From assembly GCA_017546345.1 (NCBI GenBank), contig JAFYXB010000063.1, forward strand, positions 1 to 36,408: a DNA stretch of 36,408 nucleotides. Direction: 5' to 3'. This DNA comes from Alistipes sp. (lineage in GTDB: Bacteria > Bacteroidota > Bacteroidia > Bacteroidales > Rikenellaceae). The notes below the pieces were generated by a model that did no database searches, had not been told where the DNA came from, and saw only the letters and a list, made by a program, of their open reading frames with translations. This document shows positions 17,141-27,700 of the stretch, piece after piece; position 1 is the first letter of the stretch, and each line of letters opens with the position of its first letter. Position numbers and translations under genes: made by a program.

Positions 17141-18550
17141 TTACTTCGAGAGCAACTTATACTCCCAAGCGCCAAGCTCGAGCTGCTCGCCAGCAACAAC
17201 ATTAAACTTCTGGCCACATACGCAGTCGTACTCACCAGCTACACTCTCATCGAAGGTAACGGTTGTAGGCTCAGCCGAGAAGTTGAAGATACAGAATACC
17301 TTGTTGCACTCCTTCTCGCGTGTAAATGCCAAAACATTCTCACCAACGCCCTCGAGGTAGACAACAGGAGCTACGTTCTCGCCAGCAGCCAACGCAGCGT
17401 TGTTGTGACGGAAGGCGATAAGACGCTTATAAAGGTCGCGGTACTCCTTACCATACTCAAGATCAACGAGCTCAACGATAGGATCCTTCTCGAAGAACTG
17501 CAAACGGCGACCCAAGCCAATCTCCTGACCTGTGTAGATGAGAGGCTGACCCTGAGGAAGAACATATGTCAAAGCGGCAAATGCCTCAGATGCGTCACCC
17601 ATACGCTCGAACTCTGTACCTGCCCAAGAGTTCTCATCGTGGTTCGATGTGAACATCAAACGCATAGCTGGCTGAGCATAGTTCTGTGCATCGCGTGCGA
17701 TATACTCCTTAAGGTCTGATACATACTTAGCGTCAGTCTTGATAGTACCATCACCAGCAACATTCTTAGTCTCGCTGCCACCCTTAGCCATAGCGTTCAT
17801 CATATGGTGGAACTCCCAAGCGTAAGATGTGTCGAAGCCACACTCGTGCAACCATGCAGCCTCACCCTCAGCCAAGAGATATACATCGGGGTTAATCTTC
17901 TTAACCTCAGCCCAAGCTGACTGCCAGAAATCGGCGGGAACCTTGTAAGCAACGTCGCAACGGTAGCCATCCAAGCCGAGCTCGATCCAATAGCAGAGAG
18001 CCTCGGTCATAGCAGCACGCATATCCTCGTTATCGTAGTTGAGTGATGCGATATCTGTCCAATCGTACTCTACGATAGGAAGGTCGGTAGCAGGATCAAT
18101 CTTATACCAATCCTTCTTACCCTCCTGCCACCACTTAGCATCGCGTGATGTGTGGTTAGCAACCCAGTCGATAACAACCTTGAGGCCCAACTCATGAGCT
18201 GTAGCCAAGAACTTCTGGAAATCCTCCAAAGTACCGAACTCAGGGTTGATAGCCTTGTAATCAACGATTGAGTAGTATGAGCCAAGTGTACCCTTACGGC
18301 CATCTACACCGATAGGTGAGATAGGCATAAGCCACAAGATATCTACGCCCATAGCCTTAATCTCGGGCAAGTACTTCTCGGCAGCAGCAAACGTACCCTC
18401 GGCAGTAGCCTGACGGATGTTGAGCTCGTAAACTACTGAGTTGTACTTGTCGTAAGCGCGCTCCTCCTTAGGATTGCATGTACCACAGTTGCAGTGGCAA
18501 CCTACCAATGTCGCAACAAGAGCGACCAATGCAAAAAACTTCTTCATCAT
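17141..18550 (-). CDS. GH13 alpha-amylase family lipoprotein
   Basis: A 469-residue GH13 enzyme with a lipoprotein signal (FALVALVATLVGC, Cys18). The mature start is unusually cysteine-rich: Cys18, Cys20, Cys22 and Cys25. The barrel follows at once, with VIDWVANH (126-133), nucleophile Asp199 in GYRCD, acid/base Glu228 in LLAEGE and Asp305 in TSNHDENSW. It lacks large accessory domains. It resembles a surface or periplasm-facing amylase, a candidate SusG-role enzyme alongside the 704-residue protein upstream. It starts 26 bp after that gene. Start MMKK or MKKF cannot be separated; both give the same signal peptide. Confidence 0.9.
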   Translation of the reverse strand: MMKKFFALVALVATLVGCHCNCGTCNPKEERAYDKYNSVVYELNIRQATAEGTFAAAEKYLPEIKAMGVDILWLMPISPIGVDGRKGTLGSYYSIVDYKAINPEFGTLEDFQKFLATAHELGLKVVIDWVANHTSRDAKWWQEGKKDWYKIDPATDLPIVEYDWTDIASLNYDNEDMRAAMTEALCYWIELGLDGYRCDVAYKVPADFWQSAWAEVKKINPDVYLLAEGEAAWLHECGFDTSYAWEFHHMMNAMAKGGSETKNVAGDGTIKTDAKYVSDLKEYIARDAQNYAQPAMRLMFTSNHDENSWAGTEFERMGDASEAFAALTYVLPQGQPLIYTGQEIGLGRRLQFFEKDPIVELVDLEYGKEYRDLYKRLIAFRHNNAALAAGENVAPVVYLEGVGENVLAFTREKECNKVFCIFNFSAEPTTVTFDESVAGEYDCVCGQKFNVVAGEQLELGAWEYKLLSK

Positions 18551-18576
18551 TGTATGTTTTTAATTATTTGTTTACA

Positions 18577-20691
18577 CTACTTATTTACAACCATATAGCC
18601 GTATGCTGGGATAGTAACGCCGAGCTTACCCTCGCCCTTGCACTCTACTGAAGCACCCTCGGTAGCCAAAGCTACGCTCAAATCGCCACACTTAGCCATA
18701 GATGGCAACTCTACCTCTACGTCGCAAGCCTCGCCACGTACGTTCATCGCTACGAGTGTCCACTCGCCCATGTAGTGACGCAAGAATACCCAAGCGGCAT
18801 CGTCAGAGTACAACGTGCGGTAGTCACCATACATCAAAGGCATAGAGCTACGACGCTCCTTCAACAAATTGCGTGTTGCGGCATACTCCTTTGCCTGGTA
18901 GTCGTTATCTGCCTCGAAGCGCATCATATCACGGTTATCGGGATCGTTAGCGCCAGGAACACCATACTCATCACCCTGATAGATACAAGGAACACCAGGA
19001 ACGGTCGAGATAATAGCCTTAAGGAGCTGCAAGCCTGCGTGGCCCTTATCCATATCGCCTACCGTAACCTCACGGTGCCAGCCCTCAGCCTTATCATCGG
19101 GGCACCAAAGCGGCATATCGCCACCTGCTACCGAGATGAAACGTGGCTTATCGTGGTTACCTGTGATGTTACCCATAGTGTGATGTGAGCCATAAGCAGC
19201 CTCAGACTCCTCTACGGTACGTACGATATCGCGCATAGAACGGTTGTGATCTACGATAACGTCGCGTGATGTGTGGTAGAGGTTGAAGTCGAACTGCGAG
19301 TCGATCATACCTGTCTTCACGTACGAGCCGATAAGCTCCACTGAGCCATAGGTCTCGCCAATCTGCCAGAGGTTACGATCAGGCATCGAAGACTTCATCT
19401 TATGAGTGAGCATACGCCAGTAGTCGAGTGGAATATGCTTACAAGCATCGTGACGGAAGCCATCGAAGTCGAAGTTACGCACCCAGTGCAAAGCCGAGTC
19501 GGTCATAGGCTCACAAACCTCAACGCGCTCCAAATCGAGCGTTGGGATATGCTTATCGAACCATGTTGTCAAACGCTGCTCATCCCACAATGCGATATTC
19601 TCGCGGCCATCGGGCAAGATAAGCTGTGTAGTCCAATCGGGATGCTCCTGAAGAACGGGAGAGTTGATATGAAGGTGGTTAGCAACATAGTCCAAGATAA
19701 CGTTCATATCGTTGTTATGTGCCGTAGCAAGCATCGAGCGAAGCTCCTCGTCGGTACCGAAACGCTTATCGACAACGGTGCTGTATATTGGCCAGTAGCC
19801 GTGGTAGCCCGAGAACTTAGTGTCGGGATTTACATTCTGACCCCACGCATCATAAGGATTCTGTGTGATAGGAGAAATCCAGATAGTCGTAATACCCAAG
19901 TCTGAGAAGAAACCCTCATCAATCTTCTGCTCGATACCCAAAATATCACCACCCTGGTAGTCTACCTTATCCAAAACCTCGGGTGAATTGAGCTTCCAAT
20001 CGTTTGCTGTAGTACCATTGTTGAAACGGTCGATCATCAACGAGTAGAGAATCTGTGCCTGGTGGTCCTTACGCTGAATATTCTCAGCATCGGTTACAAC
20101 AACACCATACTCCAAAGGAAGAAGCACATCGTTGAAGCGACCCTCAGCCGAAGCTGCAAAGACACGCAATACAGAGCGCTCGAAATTGACAGCCTTAGCA
20201 GGAACTGCAACGGTGATAATATTACCCTCGACGCATACATCCTCAACCTCCTCGTTCTGCCACATTGCCACAGCCTCCTGAACAGGCTTCTCGGCAACGA
20301 TCTTCACACGGCGCTTCTCCATACCTACTGTAGACATATAGCTACCCTCGGTATCGCGCTTGCCACCAAGGACAACAATAGAGAGCTTGCTCTCGCCATG
20401 CCATACATCGACAGTCGATACCAAAGCCTCAGCCTCGGTAGTGATTGTAAATGTAGACCAATCATCCTGCTCGGCATTGAGCACAAGGCGAGCATCGTCT
20501 GTCTCAACCTTATCTGCACCAACCCACTGAGGATAGTAGTCTGTGAGGTAGTGCGATGTCTGACCTGCCTGAATGGTCATAGGCACAACGGCCACACTGT
20601 TGCCAAGGCCGAACTCAGCCTTAGGCTGCTCTACACAGCTCGCCATAGCGACAAGCGAGAGTGCTGCACAAAATAGTGATTTGAGTTTCAT
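18577..20691 (-). CDS. GH13 alpha-amylase family lipoprotein with N-terminal beta domains
   Basis: A 704-residue lipoprotein with lipobox VAMASC (Cys19). Two beta-sandwich-like regions (about 30-115 and 120-200) precede the GH13 barrel, which begins near 213 (ILYSLMIDRFNNG). Motif I is ILDYVANH (332-339), the nucleophile is Asp415 in GFRHD, the acid/base is Glu446 in QIGETYG and the third acid is Asp514 in GNHDKPRF; VPCIYQGDEYGVPG follows. This subtype and lipid anchor fit an outer-membrane alpha-amylase or pullulanase-type enzyme that makes the first cuts in starch. It follows the SusE/F-like gene after 113 bp that contain two strong hairpins. Confidence 0.9.
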   Translation of the reverse strand: MKLKSLFCAALSLVAMASCVEQPKAEFGLGNSVAVVPMTIQAGQTSHYLTDYYPQWVGADKVETDDARLVLNAEQDDWSTFTITTEAEALVSTVDVWHGESKLSIVVLGGKRDTEGSYMSTVGMEKRRVKIVAEKPVQEAVAMWQNEEVEDVCVEGNIITVAVPAKAVNFERSVLRVFAASAEGRFNDVLLPLEYGVVVTDAENIQRKDHQAQILYSLMIDRFNNGTTANDWKLNSPEVLDKVDYQGGDILGIEQKIDEGFFSDLGITTIWISPITQNPYDAWGQNVNPDTKFSGYHGYWPIYSTVVDKRFGTDEELRSMLATAHNNDMNVILDYVANHLHINSPVLQEHPDWTTQLILPDGRENIALWDEQRLTTWFDKHIPTLDLERVEVCEPMTDSALHWVRNFDFDGFRHDACKHIPLDYWRMLTHKMKSSMPDRNLWQIGETYGSVELIGSYVKTGMIDSQFDFNLYHTSRDVIVDHNRSMRDIVRTVEESEAAYGSHHTMGNITGNHDKPRFISVAGGDMPLWCPDDKAEGWHREVTVGDMDKGHAGLQLLKAIISTVPGVPCIYQGDEYGVPGANDPDNRDMMRFEADNDYQAKEYAATRNLLKERRSSMPLMYGDYRTLYSDDAAWVFLRHYMGEWTLVAMNVRGEACDVEVELPSMAKCGDLSVALATEGASVECKGEGKLGVTIPAYGYMVVNK

Positions 20692-20722
20692 AGTGTTTTG
20701 TGTTATTAGTTACTAAATTTGG

Positions 20723-20752
20723 GGTTGGCAGACCGATCAAAGTCTGCCAACC
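20723..20752 (-). other. Intercistronic hairpin 1 in the sus-type transcript
   Basis: GGTTGGCAGAC and GTCTGCCAACC form a perfect 11 bp stem with an 8 nt loop. It lies 31 bp before the start of the 704-residue GH13. The minus-strand continuation is CCAAATTT, a poor T-run, so partial termination or RNase protection is more likely than full termination. Confidence 0.6.
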
Positions 20753-20757
20753 AGGGT

Positions 20758-20793
20758 AATACCGTGCACACACATAAGCCTATGCACGGTATT
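20758..20793 (-). other. Intercistronic hairpin 2 in the sus-type transcript
   Basis: AATACCGTGCA and TGCACGGTATT form a perfect 11 bp stem around a 14 nt loop, 11 bp after the stop of the SusE/F-like gene and only 5 bp from hairpin 1. As the 3' end of the SusC-SusD-SusE/F message it could block 3' exonucleases and set different mRNA levels for binding proteins and enzymes. Confidence 0.6.
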
Positions 20794-20804
20794 AGTTTAG
20801 GCAT

Positions 20805-22970
20805 TTATCGCTGTGGAACCTGACCAGCCGCCATACAGTAGAGTGTGAGCTCTGCTGGATAGAAGTAGAAGTCGTAAGTACCATCAGCTACAACCTTCAT
20901 ATTAGCACTATCGCCACCGCAAACGAGAGTGTTAGCAGCGTTTACAGCGAGAGTACCAGCTGCCTTAAGACCATAGTTAGCAGCATCGTTCCACTTGTTG
21001 TTAGCACGAATCTTAACCTCGTCAGCAGTTGTCAACACCTGACCGAGGAGCTTATAGCCACCATCGTCGATAGCTTCAAAAGCGATGTCAGCCGAGCTAC
21101 CCCAACCGTTGATTGTACCTACAAGACCATATGTAGTCACTGCAGGCTCTGGTTCTGGTGCTGGAGCCTCGCCGTTAAGGGTTACAACCCACTTACTATC
21201 AGCATCCTTCTCAGTAAGAGTGAAGATGTAGTCCTTGTCGAGAACAACATTAGTGATATCTACAGTCTGCTCTGTACCGTTGTTGAAGATAACATTTACA
21301 GTCTTACCGAATGCCTCAACACCGAATGAGAATGTGTAGTACTCCTTGCCATCAACGCTCTCAATAGTAAGAGCTGTACCTGGCCAGCTACCACCGTAGT
21401 CACCGAGGTCACCCCAGCCGTAGATGTTACAATTAGTCCAATCTGTCTTTGTTACATCAGCATAGAACTTAACAGCCTTTGCATCAGATGGGAGTGTAGG
21501 ATCTGCAGAACCAGCTGCAAGAGCTACGAACTCGAATGATACAGTGTTGAAGTATACATCGTATGCACCAGCAGGAAGGTTCATATTCTTACCACCTGCA
21601 ACCAATGTGTAAGTCTCACCAGCTGCGAGTACGAAAGGCTCAGCATCACCCTCACCACCGTAGTTAACAGCCCAATCGCTGTTTACACGGATCTTGAACT
21701 GGTTGTCAGCAACGAGCTCAAAGCCCTTAGCTGCTACCCAATCGCCGTTGTGTGCTGCAAGAACTGTATCAGCAGTACCACCCCACTCGTTGTGAGTACC
21801 TACAAGACCGTAAACAGTCTCTGTTGGCTGTGGATCCTCTGGCTCCTCTGGAGTCTGGCCACCAACTGGCTCATCCTTGCCATACATAGCAGCGTTAAGC
21901 TCGTATGACATCTCAGCAGAGTTAGAGAGGTAGAGGTATACACGGTAGTTGCCAGCCTCCTCAACCTTGAGGTTATCACCCTCGAGGCCGAATGCACCAC
22001 AACCCCAGTTCATATCCCATGAAGCATCTGCACGGAACTTAAACTCACCAGAGAAGTTCTCGATATCAACATAGAAGCGACGCTTAGCAGCGTTGAACTC
22101 CATAACCTCGTCACCGCCCCAGCCATTGAGCTCACCAACAACACCAATCTGGTTGAATGAGTAGTTGTGCTTCAAAAGGCCAGTGTTTGTATCCATTGTG
22201 AAGTGGTAGAAACGCTTAGCAGTGTAGATGTTGATGTTATCACGATCGCCACCATCGTTGTTGATAAGAGTTACCTCCTTAGCCTCAGCCTCAGGAGTCT
22301 CACCCTTAGCAATACCCCAGTCGAAATCCCAGTTAGCATCGCGAGTAAACTTCCACTGACGAGACTCATCTGGATCACCCAAGTCTGCGATACCCTCGAA
22401 TACGCCGTTGCCAGCGAACTCGTACAATACCTGGAACTTAGTAGCTGCATCAGCAGGTGCCCAACCCTGGTATGAACCTGGCATATAGATCATGTTGTAT
22501 GACTTCTCCATAGAAGAAGGAGTAACAGTCAAAGCCTTAGCCTCAGAGTAGAATGTCTGGTATGAGTTACCTACAGTAGCACCAATACGAACCTGTGTCG
22601 CTGCTGCAACCTCAATAGGAAGAGCAAGACCCTCGGTAACTGCAAGGTTAATCTGCTCGTATGTAAGCTCAACCTCAGTATTAGTGATACCTACTGCGAT
22701 AGATGCCCAAACATCAGAATCAGCCTTTGCAATCTGGATAGAGTAGCTGGGAACGATCTGCTCACCGAAATCAGCAGCATCCCAACTCATAGCGAATTTG
22801 TTAATCAACGTCTTTGAGGTGATTACAATCTCGTCGCTCTCCAACTCATGAAGCACGGGAGCTACCACCTGATCTGTAGGCAGTGTCTGTACATGCTCCA
22901 AATCAGAGGTACAGGCTGACATAATACCAGCAGCTGCCGCAAGAATAGTGAAATATTTTAATAGTTTCAT
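20805..22970 (-). CDS. SusE/SusF-type starch-binding outer-membrane lipoprotein, multi-domain
   Basis: A 721-residue lipoprotein (GIMSAC, Cys20, followed by TSDLEHV). An N-terminal SusE-type Ig domain (about 35-152) is followed by four related carbohydrate-binding-like modules. They start near 158 (YMPGSYQGW), 274 (IGVVGELNGWGG), 386 (VYGLVGTHNEWGG) and 613 (TYGLVGTINGWGS), and each later carries a variant of a W-x-x-N-[WY]-G motif. Between the last two, at about 498-597, is a different module (KFYADVTKTDW, YGWGD, SWPGTALT, VIFNNG) typical of a CBM26-like starch-binding domain. Two proline-rich linkers are seen (about 368-384 and 602-610). The protein would hold starch at the surface for the amylases and SusCD. 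It lies 36 bp after susD. Confidence 0.85.
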   Translation of the reverse strand: MKLLKYFTILAAAAGIMSACTSDLEHVQTLPTDQVVAPVLHELESDEIVITSKTLINKFAMSWDAADFGEQIVPSYSIQIAKADSDVWASIAVGITNTEVELTYEQINLAVTEGLALPIEVAAATQVRIGATVGNSYQTFYSEAKALTVTPSSMEKSYNMIYMPGSYQGWAPADAATKFQVLYEFAGNGVFEGIADLGDPDESRQWKFTRDANWDFDWGIAKGETPEAEAKEVTLINNDGGDRDNINIYTAKRFYHFTMDTNTGLLKHNYSFNQIGVVGELNGWGGDEVMEFNAAKRRFYVDIENFSGEFKFRADASWDMNWGCGAFGLEGDNLKVEEAGNYRVYLYLSNSAEMSYELNAAMYGKDEPVGGQTPEEPEDPQPTETVYGLVGTHNEWGGTADTVLAAHNGDWVAAKGFELVADNQFKIRVNSDWAVNYGGEGDAEPFVLAAGETYTLVAGGKNMNLPAGAYDVYFNTVSFEFVALAAGSADPTLPSDAKAVKFYADVTKTDWTNCNIYGWGDLGDYGGSWPGTALTIESVDGKEYYTFSFGVEAFGKTVNVIFNNGTEQTVDITNVVLDKDYIFTLTEKDADSKWVVTLNGEAPAPEPEPAVTTYGLVGTINGWGSSADIAFEAIDDGGYKLLGQVLTTADEVKIRANNKWNDAANYGLKAAGTLAVNAANTLVCGGDSANMKVVADGTYDFYFYPAELTLYCMAAGQVPQR

Positions 22971-23006
22971 AATGTTCTATTATTATATTGGTATAACAAC
23001 TTTGAA

Positions 23007-24695
23007 CTAGTAACCCAAAGGATTCTTCAAATCAGGGTTAGCTGCAATCTGTGATGCAGGAATTGCGAAGAGCTCCTTGTACTCTGGGAATGCCTGACCA
23101 ACGGGGCTCTCGCCACCCTTGAAAGGCCACAAGTACTCAGCTGAAGAGAACAAACCGTAACGGATAAGGTCGGTACGACGGTGTGCCTCCCACATAAGCT
23201 CACGAGCACGCTCTGCTACGAACAAATCGCGAGCAGCGTTATTCCAAGATGCTGGCAACTGAATTGCTGGAACACCTGTACGAACAGCCAACTCATCCAT
23301 CTTAGACTGAGCTACGCTTCCCTCATTAAGACGAACGCACGCCTCAGCATAGATAAGGTAGATCTCACCCAAACGAACTACTGGATAGTCGATATCTACG
23401 AATGACTCGTTAGCAGCAGATGCGCTGAACTCCTCGGCAGTCTGATCGTGTGGAACGTTGCTATACTTCCAGCAGCTCCAGCCGTAGAGGAAGTTGATAA
23501 CCTCATCGTGGCAAGTGATCTTCTCGTAGCGACCCTTGATATGGAAGATACCACGCTTATCAGCGCAAGTGTACTCACCAGTCTCGTAGTTAGGATTGCT
23601 TACATTGAAGAACTTCTGAGCAAACTCAACAGTTGTGCGGATACCACCCCATGCACCGTTAGCACCAAGAGGGAAGATCTTAGCCTCATTACCGTTAGCA
23701 TCAGTAAATGTCTCAGCGTGGTCTACATCCTGGTTCTGTGAAGCGTGAACAAGGAATGATGTACCACCGTAAGACTCCTGCTGGTGGCTATCGAAAGGAA
23801 CAACCATCAACATCTCATTAAGAGCATCTGGGTTCTCGCCGTTATCACCACGGAACAACTCAGCATAGGTAGGAGCCAAAGAGTAACCCAAGTTGAAGAT
23901 CTTCTCGCAAGTCTGCTTAGCCTCCTTCCACTTAGCCTCGCCTGCATAAACCTCAGCGTTGAGGTAGATACGAGCCAAAAGACCAAGAGCAGAACCCTTG
24001 TCTACGCGAGGATAGTTAGCACGAGCAGCTGGGAGAGCCGATGCATCAGTAACGAGCTCCTCAAGCTCATTTACAACATAGTTGTAGATGTACTCACGAG
24101 GCTGCTGTGCAGGAGCCTCAGCGCCAAATGCTGTATTCTCTGTAGCGAAAGGCACAGCACCGAATACATCCATTGCCATCCAGTAGTACCAAGCACGGAT
24201 CAAACGAGCCTCAGCGCGGTAAGCCTGAATGTTAGCCTTAACCTCATCTGAAACGCCACGCGAGCTAAGCTTGTCATCCTCAGTCTGACGGATATACTCA
24301 TTAACATAAGCGATAGCCTGCAATGAGCGGAAGAATACGCCAAATACAGCCTCATTCTCAGCATCCGTCCATGTGTTGTAGTTCATAGCACGAACCCAAC
24401 CGTCGTTACCCCATGCGCACAAGCACGCATCGGTAGTAATCTCCTGGCAAGCCCAGAAAGCACGAGTAATAGAGGTTGCACCACCATCTACGCCCGAGAT
24501 ATCAGTAAGCTCGTGCGTACTCATAGTATTGTAGATCTTAGCAAGGCCCTGAATATAGCCAATCTCATCTGCGCCGTATGCTGACTCCGAGGTTACATCC
24601 CAGGGGTTCAGAGGTGTAGTATCGAGATCCTTCACACAAGATGAAAGAGTCAACAATGCACCTGCAACTGCAGCAACAAAATATCTTGTTTTCAT
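23007..24695 (-). CDS. susD: SusD-like outer-membrane glycan-binding lipoprotein
   Basis: A 562-residue SusD/RagB family lipoprotein with lipobox TLSSC (Cys20), then VKDLDTTPLNPW, the usual N-terminal SusD signature. TPR-like helices carry YRAEARLIRAWYYWMAMDVFG near 155-175, and the C-terminal part has YPVVRLGEIYLIYAEACVRLNEG and ELMWEAHRRTDLIRYG, both hallmarks of the family. Family role: it forms the lid on the SusC barrel and captures oligosaccharide before import. The surrounding GH13 genes point to alpha-glucan as the ligand. It starts 20 bp after susC, so the two are co-transcribed. The stop codon is TAG. Confidence 0.95.
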   Translation of the reverse strand: MKTRYFVAAVAGALLTLSSCVKDLDTTPLNPWDVTSESAYGADEIGYIQGLAKIYNTMSTHELTDISGVDGGATSITRAFWACQEITTDACLCAWGNDGWVRAMNYNTWTDAENEAVFGVFFRSLQAIAYVNEYIRQTEDDKLSSRGVSDEVKANIQAYRAEARLIRAWYYWMAMDVFGAVPFATENTAFGAEAPAQQPREYIYNYVVNELEELVTDASALPAARANYPRVDKGSALGLLARIYLNAEVYAGEAKWKEAKQTCEKIFNLGYSLAPTYAELFRGDNGENPDALNEMLMVVPFDSHQQESYGGTSFLVHASQNQDVDHAETFTDANGNEAKIFPLGANGAWGGIRTTVEFAQKFFNVSNPNYETGEYTCADKRGIFHIKGRYEKITCHDEVINFLYGWSCWKYSNVPHDQTAEEFSASAANESFVDIDYPVVRLGEIYLIYAEACVRLNEGSVAQSKMDELAVRTGVPAIQLPASWNNAARDLFVAERARELMWEAHRRTDLIRYGLFSSAEYLWPFKGGESPVGQAFPEYKELFAIPASQIAANPDLKNPLGY

Positions 24696-24715
24696 TTTCT
24701 TACTCTATATTTATA

Positions 24716-27700
24716 TTAGAAATTAACGTTTACACGCAATGTATACACGCGAGGACGTGGCCATACTGCACCATCGATACCTGTTGATGAGCTAACCTCA
24801 GGATCGATACCAGAGTACTTTGTGATAACGAATACATTCTGAACACCAGCAGCAAGACGAATCTTAAGATCTGAGTTGCCAATCTTGTTGAATGTATAAC
24901 CAAGAGTAACATCATCCAAACGGAAGAATGATGCATCCTCGAGGAATGCGTCTGAGTACCACTGCTCCTGTGAGTTACCATCTACCCAACCAGTCTTGAG
25001 AACTGATGTAGCGTAGTTAGACAAGATACCTGCGTTGATATCTGTTGAAGATGTTGAGTTAGACGCAAACAAATCGTTGAATACGTAGTTGCCTACTGAG
25101 CCGTGACCGTTGAAGCCGAAATCCCAGTTCTTATAGCTAAGCTTGAGGTTCAAACCGTAGAAGAAGTCTGGAAGTGGGCTCTTACCTGTGTTGTAACGGT
25201 CACCAGCGTCAAGCTGATTGTTCTTGTTACGGTCAACAAATGCGTTCTGGATAGGCTTACCATCAGCATCGTATACCTGCTGGTATGTGTAGAACGTATA
25301 AGGCTTAGAACCTACAGTATGCATTGTCAAATCTGAGCCACCTGTACCCTTACCTGGCTTACCCTGGTAAACAGCATAGTTAGGATCGTTGGTGTTGTTA
25401 AGCTTTGTAAACTCAGTCTGCTGGTATGTACCGTTGAAGCCGATACGCAAGTTCCAATCCTGAGTGCGTACTGGGTTGAAATCCAATGAGAACTCAACAC
25501 CCTGGTTACGCATAGAACCGATATTGGTAAGAAGTGTTGTACCGAAGTTAGCACCAAGAGGAGTTGTTACAGAGTTCAACAAGTCCTTAGTGTCGCGACG
25601 GTATACATCCACGCTACCATTGATACGGCCATCCAAGAAGCCGAAGTCGATACCTGCGTTGTAGGTAATTGTAGTCTCCCATGTGATGCTAGGATCGTAT
25701 GCATAAGGAGTCCAGAAGTAGTTGTAACCTGCGTCACCCATGTATGCCATGTTAGATGAGCTAGATGACAAACCGTAGCGAGCGAGGTAACGGTAGTTAC
25801 CGATCTCCTGCTGACCTGTCTGACCATAACCCAAACGAAGCTTCAATGCTGAAACTACCTCCTGAGACTTCATAAATGGCTCGTTAAGGATGTTCCAAGC
25901 AAATGCTGCTGATGGGAAGTAACCCCAGCGGTGATCCTTAGCAAACTTTGAAGAACCATCGGCACGCAAAGTGAAGGTCAACAAGTAACGTGAGTCGAAC
26001 GAGTAATTGATACGACCGTAGAACGATACAAGGAAGCTCTCCTCCTGGTAGAGAAGGCTCTGGTTGTTAGTATTGCGGTCGCCTGTCTCGTTGAAGTAAG
26101 AGAATGACTGGTCGCTCTGGTAGAAGTTCTGCCATGAGTAACCGATCATAGCGTCGAGGTTGTGCTTACCCCAAGTCTCGTTGTAGTTACCATAGAAGTC
26201 AAGTACCTGGTTAACACGAGCTGCCTCATTCTCGCTGTACTGACCCCAACCACGAGCGTTGTTGGTTACATTACCAGCCTCATCCTTGAGGATAGTAGTA
26301 TCCTTGTAAGCCTGGAATGAACCAGGATTTACGCCATCGTAGCCCTGAGAGATAGATGCATCAACACCAAGGTTAAGGTTGAAGCGCAAAGCCTCCAAGC
26401 CGTGTACCTTATAGTCTACTGTGAAGTTAGTCAATGTACGGTATACATCAACATAGTTCACGCGATCGTACAAGAGTGAAAGTGGGCTTGCACCTGCCAA
26501 TGTGTTAGGCGAGAAGTTAGAGCCACGACCTGTACCATAGTTCCAGTAACCGTTAGCTGTAGTGTAGTCGATAGAACCATCCTCGTTGCGGAAGTATGGA
26601 TCCTGTGTAGGATTCATAAACGCTGCACCACCGATAGCGCCGCTATCAGCATATGTCTGATGGTTGTAAACACCCTTAGCGTTGAGCGAAACTGTAAGGT
26701 GATCCTTGAAGAACTTAGGAGACAAGCTCAAATCGACAGTTGCACGGTCGTACTTTGAAGTCTCGAGAGTACCCCACTGACCAGTGTAGCCCAAAGATGC
26801 ACGATAAGGAAGCTTATCCTCATAGTTACCATACAAGCTTACGTTGTGGTCGTGAGAGAAACCTGTGCGGAATACGAGATCCTGCCAGTTAGTGTTAGCA
26901 TCGCCCAAAAGTGCACGGAATGCATCACCCTGAGGAGTACCCTCAGCGTAGGTAGATGTAAGATATGAACGGAACTCATCAGCAGTCATCACTGGCATCT
27001 CCTTGTAGTTGTGAGATACACCGAAGCTACCGTTGTACGATACGTTCATCTTGTTACCCTTACCCTTCTTTGTAGAGATGATGATGACACCGTTAGATGC
27101 ACGTGAACCGTAGATAGCTGCTGCTGAAGCATCCTTCAATACGGTGAACGACTCGATGTCGTTAGGGTTAACCAATGACAATGGGTTAGCCATACCTGCA
27201 CCTGCGTTATCTGCTACGGGCACACCGTCGATAACGATAAGTGGATTCTGTGATGCGTTCAAAGAAGAGATACCACGGATACGGATAGTAGAACCTGAGT
27301 TAGGGCCACCATCACCTGGGATAACCTGAAGACCAGGAACCTTACCCTGCATCATATCCTGTGTAGATACGATTGCACCACGGTTAAGCTCGTCGGCCTT
27401 AACGGCTACAACAGAACCTGTCAAGTCGTTCTTCTTAACAGTACCGTAACCGATGACAACAACGTCGTCAATCATCTCTGAGTCCTCCTCGAGGACCACG
27501 TTCTGCAAGAGGCTCGATGAAGCAACGAGCTCCTGAGTCTTGTAACCAATAAAGCTGATTACAACAACAGACTCCGCGCTGTTAACCCTAAGCGCATACT
27601 GTCCGTTAAGATCGGTGGTGACACCGTTAGTCGTACCCTGCTCGATAACAGAGGCTCCGATAACCGGCGTTCCGGTAGTATCAACTACCACACCCTTGAC

